Part shown: positions 35,477 through 44,805 of the stretch, in pieces
Numbering within the stretch: position 1 is the stretch's first letter
How the letters are laid out: each line of letters begins with the position of its first letter
Assembly (NCBI GenBank): GCA_964530625.1
Contig: CAZHAK010000011.1
Coordinates: 9,867 to 73,866 of the forward strand
Reading direction: 5' to 3'
Source of the DNA: JABWCQ01 sp964530625
GTDB lineage: Bacteria > Electryoneota > RPQS01
Length of the DNA stretch: 64,000 nucleotides
The notes under the pieces: model-generated
What the model saw: only the letters and a program-made list of their open reading frames with translations
Databases searched by the model: none
What the model was told of the DNA's origin: nothing
Translations under genes and position numbers: made by a program

Positions 35477-36766
35477 ATGACTGTTCAAAAAGAAAACAGC
35501 ATGCTCAAGCAGAAGCAGATGCTCGCTGATCATTTCATGGCACTTTCACAGACGCACGCTACTGGCAGGAAAGTTTGCTACACGTTTGTGCCAGGGAATC
35601 TCACGGAGTTGATTACTGCGTTCGATATGCTTCCGGTTTATCCAGAGATAAATTCTTTGCAGTCCGGGATGCGGCAGAAATCGCGTGACTTCATCCGCGA
35701 GGCCGAAGATGTAGGCTATTCAGAAGATGTTTGTTCCTACGTCAAATGCGACATTGGTATGATGCTGCAGGGGAACATCGGCCCCACGGATCAGCAATTA
35801 CCATCACCTGATATTCTGCTCTTGAGCTACACAGGTTGCTTCGTCTTCATGAAGTGGTTCGAAAATCTGCGGCACTTGTATCCAAAAGCAGAAATAGCCA
35901 TGCTGCATATTCCGTACTTATCGAATGGAAAAATTGAGCCCTCTGCGGTGCAGTATATCCGCGATCAACTCATCCGCGAGGTTATTCCGAAGTTTGAAAA
36001 AGTCGCGGGTAAAAAGCTTGATGATGCAGCGCTTGCAGAGTGTTTGGGCCACTCAGCACAAGCAGAAGATTTGCTCATTAATGTTTTTGAGTCAGCCCAA
36101 CACTGCCCGTCACCCATAGACGCATATTTTGGCGGAGTGTATTATATCGGTCCGATTTTTACGTCGTTTCGCGGATCAAAGGCGTGCGTCGAATACTACG
36201 AAGAACTCTGGAAGGAAGTACAGTACCGGATTGAAAACAAACTTGGCCCGATTACTCCCGAAGGAGCAATGACAAACGAAAAGTATCGACTCGTAGTCGA
36301 AGGTCCGCCAAATTGGACGCACTTCCGAGATTTTTGGAAACTTTTCTATGATCATGGCGCAGTGTTTGTCGGGTCGACGTACACTCGTGTAGGGGGAGTG
36401 TATGACTACGGCTTTCGCCATTCGCCTGTCGATCCCCTAGGAAGTTTGGCTGAATACTGCTTGGGGTGCTACACAAATCGAAACCTCCCGCAACGGGTTG
36501 AACTAATTGAGAAGTTTATTGATGATTGCGACGCAGACGGATTAGTCATCAACTCGATCAAGAGTTGCAATTCTTTCTCCGCAGGGCAGCTGGCTATGAT
36601 GCGGGACATCGAGGAACGCCGTGGCATACCCGTTGGCTTCATCGAAACCGATCTCGTTGATCCACGCTATTACTCATACTCAAACATAAAGAACCGGCTC
36701 GACTCTTTTTTCCAAATGCTTGAACAGCGCAAAGAACTACGCACCAGAAAGGCGGTGACCTCATGA
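35477..36766 (+). CDS. bcrB: Class I benzoyl-CoA reductase subunit B
   Basis: 429 aa. Partner of BcrC; the pair binds benzoyl-CoA and low-potential 4Fe-4S clusters. Seen: FVPGNLTELITAFDMLPVYPE near the N-terminus, YSEDVCSYVKCDIG (about 77-90), and the C-terminal NSIKSCNSFSAGQLAMM and GIPVGFIETDLVDPRYYS blocks typical of BcrB/BadE. The length matches the Thauera/Rhodopseudomonas type. The stop overlaps the bcrA start (ATGA, 36763-36766). Confidence 0.92.
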   Translation: MTVQKENSMLKQKQMLADHFMALSQTHATGRKVCYTFVPGNLTELITAFDMLPVYPEINSLQSGMRQKSRDFIREAEDVGYSEDVCSYVKCDIGMMLQGNIGPTDQQLPSPDILLLSYTGCFVFMKWFENLRHLYPKAEIAMLHIPYLSNGKIEPSAVQYIRDQLIREVIPKFEKVAGKKLDDAALAECLGHSAQAEDLLINVFESAQHCPSPIDAYFGGVYYIGPIFTSFRGSKACVEYYEELWKEVQYRIENKLGPITPEGAMTNEKYRLVVEGPPNWTHFRDFWKLFYDHGAVFVGSTYTRVGGVYDYGFRHSPVDPLGSLAEYCLGCYTNRNLPQRVELIEKFIDDCDADGLVINSIKSCNSFSAGQLAMMRDIEERRGIPVGFIETDLVDPRYYSYSNIKNRLDSFFQMLEQRKELRTRKAVTS

Positions 36767-38046
36767 CGGTCTTTCTGGGTATTGACCTTGGCTCGACGAC
36801 ATCCAAGGCGATTGTTGTGGATGATAAAGGCCAGATAATCGGGCGCGGCATTACCAATACGAGATCAGACTACAACGTTGCCGCTGACATCGCCCGCATG
36901 GATGCGGAGTTTAACTCGCGCTTTACGCTGTTGAGGCGTAGATTGGCCACAGAATATGGGGACCATAAGAAGTGGGATGCTGTTTTTGAGGAACTTGATA
37001 ACCGATTTCACTATCTCCAGTTCGAGAAGCGCAATGAAAGTTTAGCTGCCGTTATGCTGAGCACCGCCGAAGCGCTGGATGAGAGCGGAAGTCTTATCCT
37101 GCGATTGAATACCGTGCTGCCAAAGGTAAAAGAGACCGTTCGCGCTCGCTTTTTCAACGGCGAGGTGAGCAGCACGTCGCAATTTTTTCGTGACCTTTTT
37201 AGCGCGGCCTTCATGAAGCTTATAGAGAAGTTTGATCGAGGCACATTTGACAAGTTGGTATCCGTGTATGACCGTTCAATAAACCCAGTTGAAAATCAGG
37301 TCGTCCGCTTCGATTTCACGGAACTCGTTGAGCAAGCGCTCGAAATGCTGTCGGACGAGCATGCGCAGTTGAGACCGCTAATCAATATCCATCTCAAAGA
37401 AGTCGGAGCCTTGCCGCTCGACCCCGCGGATTATGTTGGCACAGGATACGGTCGCCAATTACTGCCGTTTGAGCAAAAGCACATCAAATCTGAAATTCTC
37501 TGTCATGCGCTCGGCGCACATAGCTACTTTCCGAATACGCGCACGGTGTTGGATATTGGAGGACAGGATACGAAAGCAATTCAAGTTGACGAGCACGGAT
37601 TGGTCACGAGCTTCCAGATGAACGATCGATGTGCTGCGGGCTGTGGCCGCTATCTTGGATATATTGCGGACGAAATGAGCATGAGCGTGAGCGATCTTGG
37701 CCCGCTGGCCATGTCTGCAGACCGCGAAACAAATATCTGCAGCACTTGTACCGTATTTGCCGGAGCGGAATTACGTGAACATCTCAATTTAGGAGAGCGA
37801 AAAGAGAATGTGCTCGCGGGACTGCATTTGGCCATCGTTCAGCGCGCCTTTGCGTTGCTTGCCCGCTCCGGCGGAGCGAGGAATGAATTCACATTTACTG
37901 GCGGTGTAGCCAGAAATCAGGCTGTGGTGAAGTACGTCTCCAACATGACCAGAACGAATTACGGTGATATAAGAATAAATATTCATACCGATTCAATTTT
38001 CATGGGTGCGCTGGGTGCTGCAAATTTCTGTCTGAGGAGGCAATAG
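36763..38046 (+). CDS. bcrA: Class I benzoyl-CoA reductase subunit A (ATPase/electron activation)
   Basis: 427 aa. ASKHA-fold ATPase related to 2-hydroxyglutaryl-CoA dehydratase activase. With BcrD it binds one 4Fe-4S cluster between subunits and drives electrons to BcrBC at the cost of ATP. N-terminal phosphate loop FLGIDLGSTTSKAIVV; cluster region NDRCAAGCGRYLG (about 287-299) and CSTCTVFAGAEL (from 326); TFTGGVARN near the end. The insertion of roughly 130 residues after the first ATPase segment, which makes BcrA longer than BcrD, marks the Thauera type rather than the Azoarcus Bzd type. Confidence 0.94.
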   Translation: MTVFLGIDLGSTTSKAIVVDDKGQIIGRGITNTRSDYNVAADIARMDAEFNSRFTLLRRRLATEYGDHKKWDAVFEELDNRFHYLQFEKRNESLAAVMLSTAEALDESGSLILRLNTVLPKVKETVRARFFNGEVSSTSQFFRDLFSAAFMKLIEKFDRGTFDKLVSVYDRSINPVENQVVRFDFTELVEQALEMLSDEHAQLRPLINIHLKEVGALPLDPADYVGTGYGRQLLPFEQKHIKSEILCHALGAHSYFPNTRTVLDIGGQDTKAIQVDEHGLVTSFQMNDRCAAGCGRYLGYIADEMSMSVSDLGPLAMSADRETNICSTCTVFAGAELREHLNLGERKENVLAGLHLAIVQRAFALLARSGGARNEFTFTGGVARNQAVVKYVSNMTRTNYGDIRINIHTDSIFMGALGAANFCLRRQ

Positions 38047-38053
38047 AAGATAT

Positions 38054-38872
38054 ATGAATTACACTCTTGGTATAGATGTGGGCAGCAGCTTCATCAAGCT
38101 CGCGTTGGTTGAATATGGGCAGCATCCGCGCGTTATTGAAGTCGTCAACGAGAAAATCAGAAAGCGCAATCCTACGCACGTAATCGACCGGCTTGTTGCC
38201 GAATTGTTAGAGCGTCACTCACTTGTCTATGAAGATCTAATCTACGTTGCATCCACAGGTGAAGGAGAGCTTGTTCCACGTCGGCGCGGCCATTTCTACA
38301 GTATGACCACTCATGCGCGTGGCGCCTGGCACTATCATCCTGAGATCCGCTCTGTCGTCGACCTTGGTGCCCTCTTCAGCCGCGTGATCGCACTAGAAAA
38401 AGGCGCGCGGGTTCTGAACTACACTATGACGGGTCAGTGCGCATCTGGATCAGGCCAATTCCTCGAGAACATCTCGCGCTATCTCGGAATGACCCTTGAA
38501 GAGATTGGCCCGCTTTCCCTAAAATCAAAGGAACCGGCGATATCGAGCGGCATCTGCGCGGTGTTGGCCGAAACCGACGTGATCAACATGGTATCGCAGG
38601 GAGTTCCGACTCCTGACATTATAAAGGGAATTCATGTTTCAATTGCGCGCAGGATTGTACGGCTTATGCGCAAGTTAAAGATCGAATCTCCTGTCGGTTT
38701 GACCGGCGGAATGGCTCAAGATGTAGGACTCGTCGTGGCCATCAAGGAACTTCTCGCCGAGAGTGAAATGGACCTTGAAGTTTTTCCCGTTCAGAATTGC
38801 GAGTCCGTCGGCGCCGTGGGTGCCGCCATATGGGGAGGATATCGTCACTTCAAACTTCTGGAAGCCGCATGA
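38054..38872 (+). CDS. bcrD: Class I benzoyl-CoA reductase subunit D (ATPase)
   Basis: 272 aa. Second ASKHA subunit: YTLGIDVGSSFIKLALVE at the N-terminus, cluster Cys129 in GQCASGSGQFLENI and Cys168 in SSGICAVLAETDVINMV, then GLTGGMAQD. The residues and length match BcrD/BadG. It follows bcrA by 7 nt and overlaps the ligase gene (ATGA at 38869). Confidence 0.94.
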   Translation: MNYTLGIDVGSSFIKLALVEYGQHPRVIEVVNEKIRKRNPTHVIDRLVAELLERHSLVYEDLIYVASTGEGELVPRRRGHFYSMTTHARGAWHYHPEIRSVVDLGALFSRVIALEKGARVLNYTMTGQCASGSGQFLENISRYLGMTLEEIGPLSLKSKEPAISSGICAVLAETDVINMVSQGVPTPDIIKGIHVSIARRIVRLMRKLKIESPVGLTGGMAQDVGLVVAIKELLAESEMDLEVFPVQNCESVGAVGAAIWGGYRHFKLLEAA

Positions 38873-40599
38873 ATTCAGTTGGAATTATCAGGTCTGATTC
38901 GCAGCTCGCAGACTATCCCCGAAATCTTGCGGCCATGCTGAATGGAAACGCCGCGAAGTTTGGCGAGCGTCCTGTCTTGCGGCAGCTTGAAGGTGGTGAA
39001 TATGATTCACTTTCATGGTCGCAGTTTTGCCGCGAAATCCGCACCATACAGAATTCTTTGATCAAGCGCGGCTTGGAGCCGGGAGATCGCGTGGCCATCG
39101 TCTCCAGAAATCGCAAGGAGATGTTGGAACTGGAACTCGCAGTGATGTCGCTTGGCGCCGCCGCTGTTCCGATCTTTCCGGCCTATACTCCTGAGCAGAC
39201 AGGTGCAATGGTGAGGTTCTGCGAGCCAAAGATGGTGGTGGCAGCGGAGCAACTTCATTTCGGGAAGATAGGAAACCCGAACGAGTTTCAGACCGTCATC
39301 CACATGGATCCAATCAAGCAATCTGCGGCCAATATTATCCCGTTTCGGGATATGCTGTCTACGCAGACAAACGGTGAGATACTCGGTGGCGAAGTTGACG
39401 CCGACACTGTTTGCCTTATGATGTACACGTCCGGCACAATGGGAAAACCCAAGTGTGTGCAACTGACGCACCGTTGCATTCTTTCGCAGCAAGCGGCGGG
39501 AAAATCACTTTGGCCTGTTATTGAAGAGGACCGATTCCTGACCTATCTCCCGTGGCATCACAGTTACGGTGGTATCTTTGAGAAGTATACTGCCTTGGCC
39601 AACGGAGCGTGCATGGCACTCGAGAGTGGATATGGCAAAGACTTGGAGCTGCTGTTTGAGAATTGGCGAAAGATTCGTCCGACGGTTTTCTTTAGCGTAC
39701 CCATGATTTATCAGGCAATGGTGACACGCGCAAGACAGGACAAGAGGATTGCAGAGTTGTTGTTTCACGAAGATTTGCGATTTGTGTTTACTGCTGCTGC
39801 ACCATTGCCCAAGTCTGTTTCGGACGATTTTGATCGCTGTGGTATAACCGTCTTGGAAGGTTGGGGGTTGACAGAAACTTCTCCCTGCTGCACAGTGACT
39901 CGGCCCGGAATGCAACGAAATCCCGGAGTGGTTGGATGGCCAATTCCCGGCGTTGAATTGATGTTTGCGCAGGACGGCGAAATTCTGGTTAAGGGTCCCA
40001 ACGTGATGAAAGGTTATTTTCAAAATCCCGAGGCAACGGATTTGGTCTTTACCGCTGACGGCTGGTTTAAGACCGGCGACGTCGGCGAGATGACAGAAGA
40101 GGGCGTGCGACTGATCTCGCGTAAGGACAGGATTTTTAAGCTAAGCAATGCCGAGAAAGTCATTCCCTCGGAAATAGAGAATATGATCACAAGGGAATGC
40201 CCGTATCTTGCATGGGCATTTGTTACGGGCAGCGGGAAGTCGCGACCCGTCGCAATTCTCTTTCCGAATCGCGCCATGTTTACCCGCGTTCCGGAAGACG
40301 CGCGCTTGCCCGTCGCCTGTAGTTGCCCGCGCGACGCGGAGGAACTTGCGCACTGTCTGGGGCATTGTCTCATGCAAGTGAACCGGGGACTGGACGAAGA
40401 ATATTGCCGTATGTCCAGCGTGATGCTGGTTGACCACGAGCTCTCTATTGAGACCGAGGAGTTGACGCCATCAATGAAACTGGCTCCAAATGTCGTTGGA
40501 CGTGCCTTCAAAGCGCATATCGAGTATCTGCACGGCGCCGAAACGGGCGAGTCATCGGGCTTTGACGAGGCCGTCTACATCATCCGACTGGACGAATAA
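38869..40599 (+). CDS. AMP-forming acyl/aryl-CoA synthetase, candidate aromatic acid-CoA ligase
   Basis: 576 aa. ANL superfamily: P-loop MYTSGTMGKPK (about 181-191), WHHSYGG, EGWGLTE, TGDVGEM, and a C-terminal catalytic Lys region NAEKVIPSEIE. Overall it resembles long-chain acyl-CoA synthetases more than BadA-type benzoate ligases. Its place directly after bcrD makes benzoate or 4-hydroxybenzoate the likely substrate, but a dicarboxylate or alicyclic acid is possible. It is the only CoA ligase in the island, so it is the candidate for the first activating step. I chose the start at 38869 (ATGA overlap); the longer frame from 38797 lies inside bcrD. Confidence 0.8.
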   Translation: MNSVGIIRSDSQLADYPRNLAAMLNGNAAKFGERPVLRQLEGGEYDSLSWSQFCREIRTIQNSLIKRGLEPGDRVAIVSRNRKEMLELELAVMSLGAAAVPIFPAYTPEQTGAMVRFCEPKMVVAAEQLHFGKIGNPNEFQTVIHMDPIKQSAANIIPFRDMLSTQTNGEILGGEVDADTVCLMMYTSGTMGKPKCVQLTHRCILSQQAAGKSLWPVIEEDRFLTYLPWHHSYGGIFEKYTALANGACMALESGYGKDLELLFENWRKIRPTVFFSVPMIYQAMVTRARQDKRIAELLFHEDLRFVFTAAAPLPKSVSDDFDRCGITVLEGWGLTETSPCCTVTRPGMQRNPGVVGWPIPGVELMFAQDGEILVKGPNVMKGYFQNPEATDLVFTADGWFKTGDVGEMTEEGVRLISRKDRIFKLSNAEKVIPSEIENMITRECPYLAWAFVTGSGKSRPVAILFPNRAMFTRVPEDARLPVACSCPRDAEELAHCLGHCLMQVNRGLDEEYCRMSSVMLVDHELSIETEELTPSMKLAPNVVGRAFKAHIEYLHGAETGESSGFDEAVYIIRLDE

Positions 40600-41798
40600 T
40601 GCCGCATCTGCGTTCACAGGACAGTATGAAAGATCTTATGAAGATCTATTTCGGAGATCTCAAGTCGCCATTGGCATGGTGCACCAGCGCCGGCCCTGCC
40701 GAGATTCTAAGAGCGCTCGGATTTCGCGTTTATTTTCCTGAAAATCATGGTGCGCAGCTCGGCGCATCACGGTCTGCGCAAAAATACATTCCGCGAGCGA
40801 ACAACATTGGCTATTCCAGCGACATTTGTTCATATTTGACATCGGATATTGGAGCATGGCTCGCAAAGGAGACTCCCTTGACAGCCGCCTACGGCCTGCC
40901 TTCCGTGCCCAAACCGGACATCATCGTTTTCAATACAAATCAGTGTCGCGAAGTCGCCGACTGGTTCAACTTCTTTGGGCGCGAATTCGCCTGTCCCGTT
41001 GTCGGAATTTTTCCTCCCCGTCATCTTGACGAGATTACTTCAGACGCAGTGGAAAATGTCGTCGCGCAGTTTCGCAACTTGATTAAAGTCGGTGAGGACG
41101 TCATCGGCAAGAAAATGGACACTGCTAGTCTAACCGAGACCGTTAAGCTCAGCCGCGAAGGGTCCACTCTATGGAAGAAAACGCTTGACACAGCTCGCAC
41201 GAAGCCATCCCCGCTGACTTTTTTTGACGGAAGTATTCTGATGGCGCCTATCGTGGTACTTCGCGGGACCCAGGAATGTGTGGATTTCTATCGAGCGGCT
41301 TTAACTGAGCTGCAGGACTTGGCTAAAGACAAGAAGGCCGCAGTTGAAGGAGAATCTGTAAGGCTTTATTGGGAAGGTATGCCAATTTGGGGAAGGCTCC
41401 GATCACTCTCCGAGCTCTTCGCAAAGCATCATGCAGCAGTCGTCGCGTCCACATATTGTAATAGCTGGATATTCGATGATTTCGACGACCAGAATCCCTT
41501 GGAATCCACGGCCCTCGCTTATACTCAGATCTTTATCAATCGCGGGGAACGTTCTAAGCAAAAGTACCTCGAAAAGATGATTACGGATTTTTCGATTGAT
41601 GGCGTTGTCTTTCACGACGCCAAGACTTGTTTTAACAATTCAAATAGCCGCTTCGGCTTGCCTCAAAGACTGCGGAAAGACGCAGGTGTGAATACGTTGA
41701 CGATCGACGGTGACTTAAACGACCTGCGCTTCTTTTCTGACGGGCGAGCGCGCACAAATATTGAAACATTTATTGAGCAGCTCGCGCCGCGAGTCTAA
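40599..41798 (+). CDS. Extra HgdB/BcrC-superfamily protein (2-hydroxyacyl-CoA dehydratase/benzoyl-CoA reductase-like)
   Basis: 399 aa. Same fold as BcrB/BcrC but a separate, third member. N-terminal WCTSAGPAEILRALG (C28), SSDICSYLTSDIG (C77) and C-terminal DAKTCFNNSNS (C344) are at the cluster-binding positions of the family; further Cys lie at 116, 132, 227 and 287. A single HgdB-like chain with its own activase (42823-43581) resembles the E. coli YjiM/YjiL pair and the double-cubane cluster protein system of Carboxydothermus. The substrate is unknown. It starts at TAATG with the ligase stop; an ATG at 40626 has a better AGGA spacing and may be the true start. Confidence 0.8.
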   Translation: MPHLRSQDSMKDLMKIYFGDLKSPLAWCTSAGPAEILRALGFRVYFPENHGAQLGASRSAQKYIPRANNIGYSSDICSYLTSDIGAWLAKETPLTAAYGLPSVPKPDIIVFNTNQCREVADWFNFFGREFACPVVGIFPPRHLDEITSDAVENVVAQFRNLIKVGEDVIGKKMDTASLTETVKLSREGSTLWKKTLDTARTKPSPLTFFDGSILMAPIVVLRGTQECVDFYRAALTELQDLAKDKKAAVEGESVRLYWEGMPIWGRLRSLSELFAKHHAAVVASTYCNSWIFDDFDDQNPLESTALAYTQIFINRGERSKQKYLEKMITDFSIDGVVFHDAKTCFNNSNSRFGLPQRLRKDAGVNTLTIDGDLNDLRFFSDGRARTNIETFIEQLAPRV

Positions 41799-41826
41799 CA
41801 GAACCAATTACAGAGCTTAGGGATTG

Positions 41827-42786
41827 ATGGTGGATAATTCCAATGGCAACGGCCAACTTCGTGTAGGCGTGGTAGGGATGGGGCCGGTAGGTTGCATTCT
41901 CGCGGCCCACTTGATTCAAGCGGGCGCCTATGTCGTGCCCTGTGATGTACTGATCGACCGGATCGACGCACTGCGGAAGCACGGCATCCGGCTTGCCTCC
42001 ACCTTTGACATGCATACTCCCGTGACAGAGGCTTGCTATTCTCCTCAAGAACTTGAGATGTACGACCTTGACGTTATAGTTATCGCTGTGAAGACACCCT
42101 ATCTGGAAAGAGTACTTGAGCAACTCAACAAAATAAAGTCACAGAAGTTCCAAGTTATTTGCGCGCAAAATGGGATTGACAATGAGCTCGAGGTCGCCAA
42201 GGTATTTGGTGACGCTCGGACCATGCGGATGGTCGTCAATTTTGCCGGCAACATGAGCAACCAGCATACTGTGCACGCCAGTTTCTTCAATCCTCCCAAT
42301 TATGTCGCTCCTATTCTGCTAAACGGCGGCGGACAGATCACAGAACGATTTGTTGTCGCACTGAATAAAACAGGACTTTCTATTGAAATTCCTGAAGATA
42401 TTCAAGACCATGTTTGGGAAAAAGCAATTCTTAATGCGGCACTGAGCGCAGTCTGCGCGATCTCCCGACGGACGATGAAGGATGTTATGGATTTTTCCAT
42501 GACGTTCGACCTCGTGGAGGCGATCATTGATGAATCTGTCCGTGTGGCGGAGAACGAGGGCATTGATCTTGGCAAGAAGTTCAGAAGATATTCTATCCGG
42601 TACCTGAAGAATGCTGGACATCACCGACCCTCAATGCTTGTGGACTTGGAAGTTGGTCATCCAACGGAGATCGACTACTTGAATGGACGGATTGTCGAAT
42701 ATGGCAGGAAACACTGTGTTCCAACTCCGCTCAACCAGTCTGTGGCGGCTCTTGTGCACCTTTTGCAGGACTCGACACACTCATGA
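41827..42786 (+). CDS. Ketopantoate reductase-like (PanE/ApbA family) dehydrogenase
   Basis: 319 aa. N-terminal Rossmann motif VGVVGMGPVGCILAAHL (about 13-30), AVKTPYLE, CAQNGIDNE (the QNG motif of PanE), and a C-terminal helical domain ending ...TEIDYLNGRIV...PTPLNQSVAALV as in ketopantoate reductases. It reduces 2-oxo to 2-hydroxy acids with NADPH in characterised members. Lying between the extra HgdB-like gene and its activase, it could make a 2-hydroxyacyl substrate for that pair (inference). A TTG at 41824 is an alternative start; AGGG precedes both. Confidence 0.85.
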   Translation: MVDNSNGNGQLRVGVVGMGPVGCILAAHLIQAGAYVVPCDVLIDRIDALRKHGIRLASTFDMHTPVTEACYSPQELEMYDLDVIVIAVKTPYLERVLEQLNKIKSQKFQVICAQNGIDNELEVAKVFGDARTMRMVVNFAGNMSNQHTVHASFFNPPNYVAPILLNGGGQITERFVVALNKTGLSIEIPEDIQDHVWEKAILNAALSAVCAISRRTMKDVMDFSMTFDLVEAIIDESVRVAENEGIDLGKKFRRYSIRYLKNAGHHRPSMLVDLEVGHPTEIDYLNGRIVEYGRKHCVPTPLNQSVAALVHLLQDSTHS

Positions 42787-42822
42787 GTGACCCGGTGATT
42801 GGCTCACATTGAAGGTGGCGAA

Positions 42823-43581
42823 ATGAAAACGCTTGGGGTGGATATTGGCTCGCATTACACGAAATTCGCTGTTGTCGATGACTCGCTCTCGCTCATTCAT
42901 ACGGCGCTTGTCCCAACCTTGTTTCGCCGACGAGATACGCTCAATGAAACGTTGAACAATATCCGCAAGAAGTATCAAATAGAAGCACAATGCGCTACCG
43001 GCTACGGAAGGGATTCCACTGACATAGACCTCAAGAAGCCGGAACTAATCTGCGCTTCAATCGGTGTATCAGCACGCTACCCACTCCTCAAAATCCTGGT
43101 CGACATAGGCGGCGAAGACATCAAGGTGATCGAGAGTGGATCAGGCGGCAACGTGGAGAGATTTTACATGAATGACAAGTGCTCTGCGGGCACCGGCGCA
43201 TTCATCGCAGAGATTGCCGAAAAAGCCGAGCTTGAAATCAGTGACATGAGTAACCTTGCCAGAGAATCATCGACCGACCGCATTATGAACAGTTTTTGCA
43301 CAGTCTTTGCGAAGACCGAGATTCTGTCCTGGAAATTCGACGGAGTAAGCGCGTCAGACATGGCGCGTGGTATCTACCTGTCAGTTGTGGATAGAGTCTG
43401 CAAGATACCTATGCGCGATGACTTGCCTGTTTTTCTCTGTGGGGGAGTAGCGGCTCACCACGCGTATCTGGCAACTCTATTGTCGCAGCGGATCGGCAGC
43501 GATGTGCAGATTACGTCCGATCCCCAATTCATGGTTGCGTACGGTGCGGCGCTCGCTGCACGGCAATCGGCGATTCATTGA
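42823..43581 (+). CDS. Extra CoA-substrate enzyme activase (HgdC/YjiL/BadF superfamily)
   Basis: 252 aa. ASKHA ATPase of activase size: LGVDIGSHYTKFAVV near the N-terminus, cluster ligands C120 (NDKCSAGTGAFI) and C159 (FCTVFAKTE), then FLCGGVAAHHAY. As a homodimer with one 4Fe-4S, such proteins hydrolyse ATP to push an electron into an HgdB-type partner. The partner is probably the 399-aa protein two genes upstream, since BcrA and BcrD already serve the benzoyl-CoA reductase. The start at 42823 is chosen for the GAAGGTGG site upstream; a TTG at 42799 adds eight unlikely residues. Confidence 0.88.
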   Translation: MKTLGVDIGSHYTKFAVVDDSLSLIHTALVPTLFRRRDTLNETLNNIRKKYQIEAQCATGYGRDSTDIDLKKPELICASIGVSARYPLLKILVDIGGEDIKVIESGSGGNVERFYMNDKCSAGTGAFIAEIAEKAELEISDMSNLARESSTDRIMNSFCTVFAKTEILSWKFDGVSASDMARGIYLSVVDRVCKIPMRDDLPVFLCGGVAAHHAYLATLLSQRIGSDVQITSDPQFMVAYGAALAARQSAIH

Positions 43582-43700
43582 GTGCTGAGCCTCCCGTGAA
43601 TCAGAAAGCTCAAACGATTCCGTGCTTGCAAATGAAATTCTTCACAAGCCACTTGCAATGAGACGCTATCTACTTTCGGACTTCCCCTAAGAACAAGATT

Positions 43701-44756
43701 ATGACTACTATTCGCTCTTACCAAATGATCGCGAAAGACAAGCCATTCGAGTTGGCGTCCTGCGCGGCCCCGCCTTTATCTAATGGCGATGCACTTGTGC
43801 AAATCGCCGGTTGCGGAGTCTGTCATACTGATATCAGTTTCTGGCATTATGGAGTTCCAACGCGTCAGCAACCACCACTGACTTTGGGTCACGAAATCAG
43901 CGGAACGGTTATCGATGGCCCTGCGAATCTGATCGGCGAACATGTCGTAGTTCCGGCGGTATTACCTTGCGGGGACTGTGAATTGTGCCACGCCGGTCGC
44001 AGCAATATTTGCCAGAACCAGAAAATGCCCGGCAATGATTTTAACGGAGGCTTCGCCAGTCATGTCGTTGTTCCAGCCCGCTACTTGGCACGTGTTCCGA
44101 GTGCGGTGTTACACGACTATCAGCTTGCGGAACTGGCTGTCATCGCGGATGCTGTATCCACGCCTTATCAGGCGATACAGAAGAGCGAATTGAAGTCTGG
44201 TGATTTCGCTGTAATTATCGGTGCCGGCGGCGTTGGCCTTTATGCGGCGCAGCTTGCGAAGATCGCAGGAGCACACGTGCTTGCACTCGATGTTTCACAG
44301 CAACGGCTGGACTCACTTGCAGACACCGGCATAACCAATGTTCTTTGCACAGCGGGAATGAGTCCAAAGGATATCAAAGAGGCCGTAAAGGCGTTCTGCA
44401 AGAACATGGGTGCTCCCAAATACGGATGGAAAATCTACGAAATGTCGGGCACAGCGGCGGGTCAGGAACTCGCTTATGCGCTGCTCGGAATTGCCGGGGT
44501 ACTATCAGTGGTTGGATTTACGATGGACAAACTGGAATTGCGCTTAAGCAACCTGATGGCGTTCGATGCTCAGGCTATTGGCACGTGGGGTTGCAAACCA
44601 GAACTGTACATTGATGTTCTACGTCTTATTGAAGAAAAAAGGCTTAAACTCAAGCCCTTTACTGAAACACGGCCATTGTCCTCGATCAACGAGATATTCC
44701 GCTTGGCCCTTGACCACCAACTGACCAAGCGTGTAGTATTAGTTCCGGATTTCTAA
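43701..44756 (+). CDS. had: 6-hydroxycyclohex-1-ene-1-carbonyl-CoA dehydrogenase
   Basis: 351 aa. Zinc-type alcohol dehydrogenase: GCGVCHTDISF (catalytic zinc), GHEISG, structural zinc Cys CGDCELCHAGRSNIC, and NAD-binding GAGGVGLYAAQ. The blocks PTRQQPPLTLGHEISGTV, FGW-like YGWKIYEMSG, and DKLELRLSNLMAFDAQAIG followed by WGC match Had of Thauera closely enough to name it. It oxidises the hydroxy product of Dch to 6-oxocyclohex-1-ene-1-carbonyl-CoA with NAD+. The 119-nt gap before it is the largest in the island and could hold an internal promoter. Confidence 0.92.
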   Translation: MTTIRSYQMIAKDKPFELASCAAPPLSNGDALVQIAGCGVCHTDISFWHYGVPTRQQPPLTLGHEISGTVIDGPANLIGEHVVVPAVLPCGDCELCHAGRSNICQNQKMPGNDFNGGFASHVVVPARYLARVPSAVLHDYQLAELAVIADAVSTPYQAIQKSELKSGDFAVIIGAGGVGLYAAQLAKIAGAHVLALDVSQQRLDSLADTGITNVLCTAGMSPKDIKEAVKAFCKNMGAPKYGWKIYEMSGTAAGQELAYALLGIAGVLSVVGFTMDKLELRLSNLMAFDAQAIGTWGCKPELYIDVLRLIEEKRLKLKPFTETRPLSSINEIFRLALDHQLTKRVVLVPDF

Positions 44757-44805
44757 GACCAGCGCGGTTTTACAGGCGCGCATAATATAGTAGCAGGAGA
44801 GTAGC

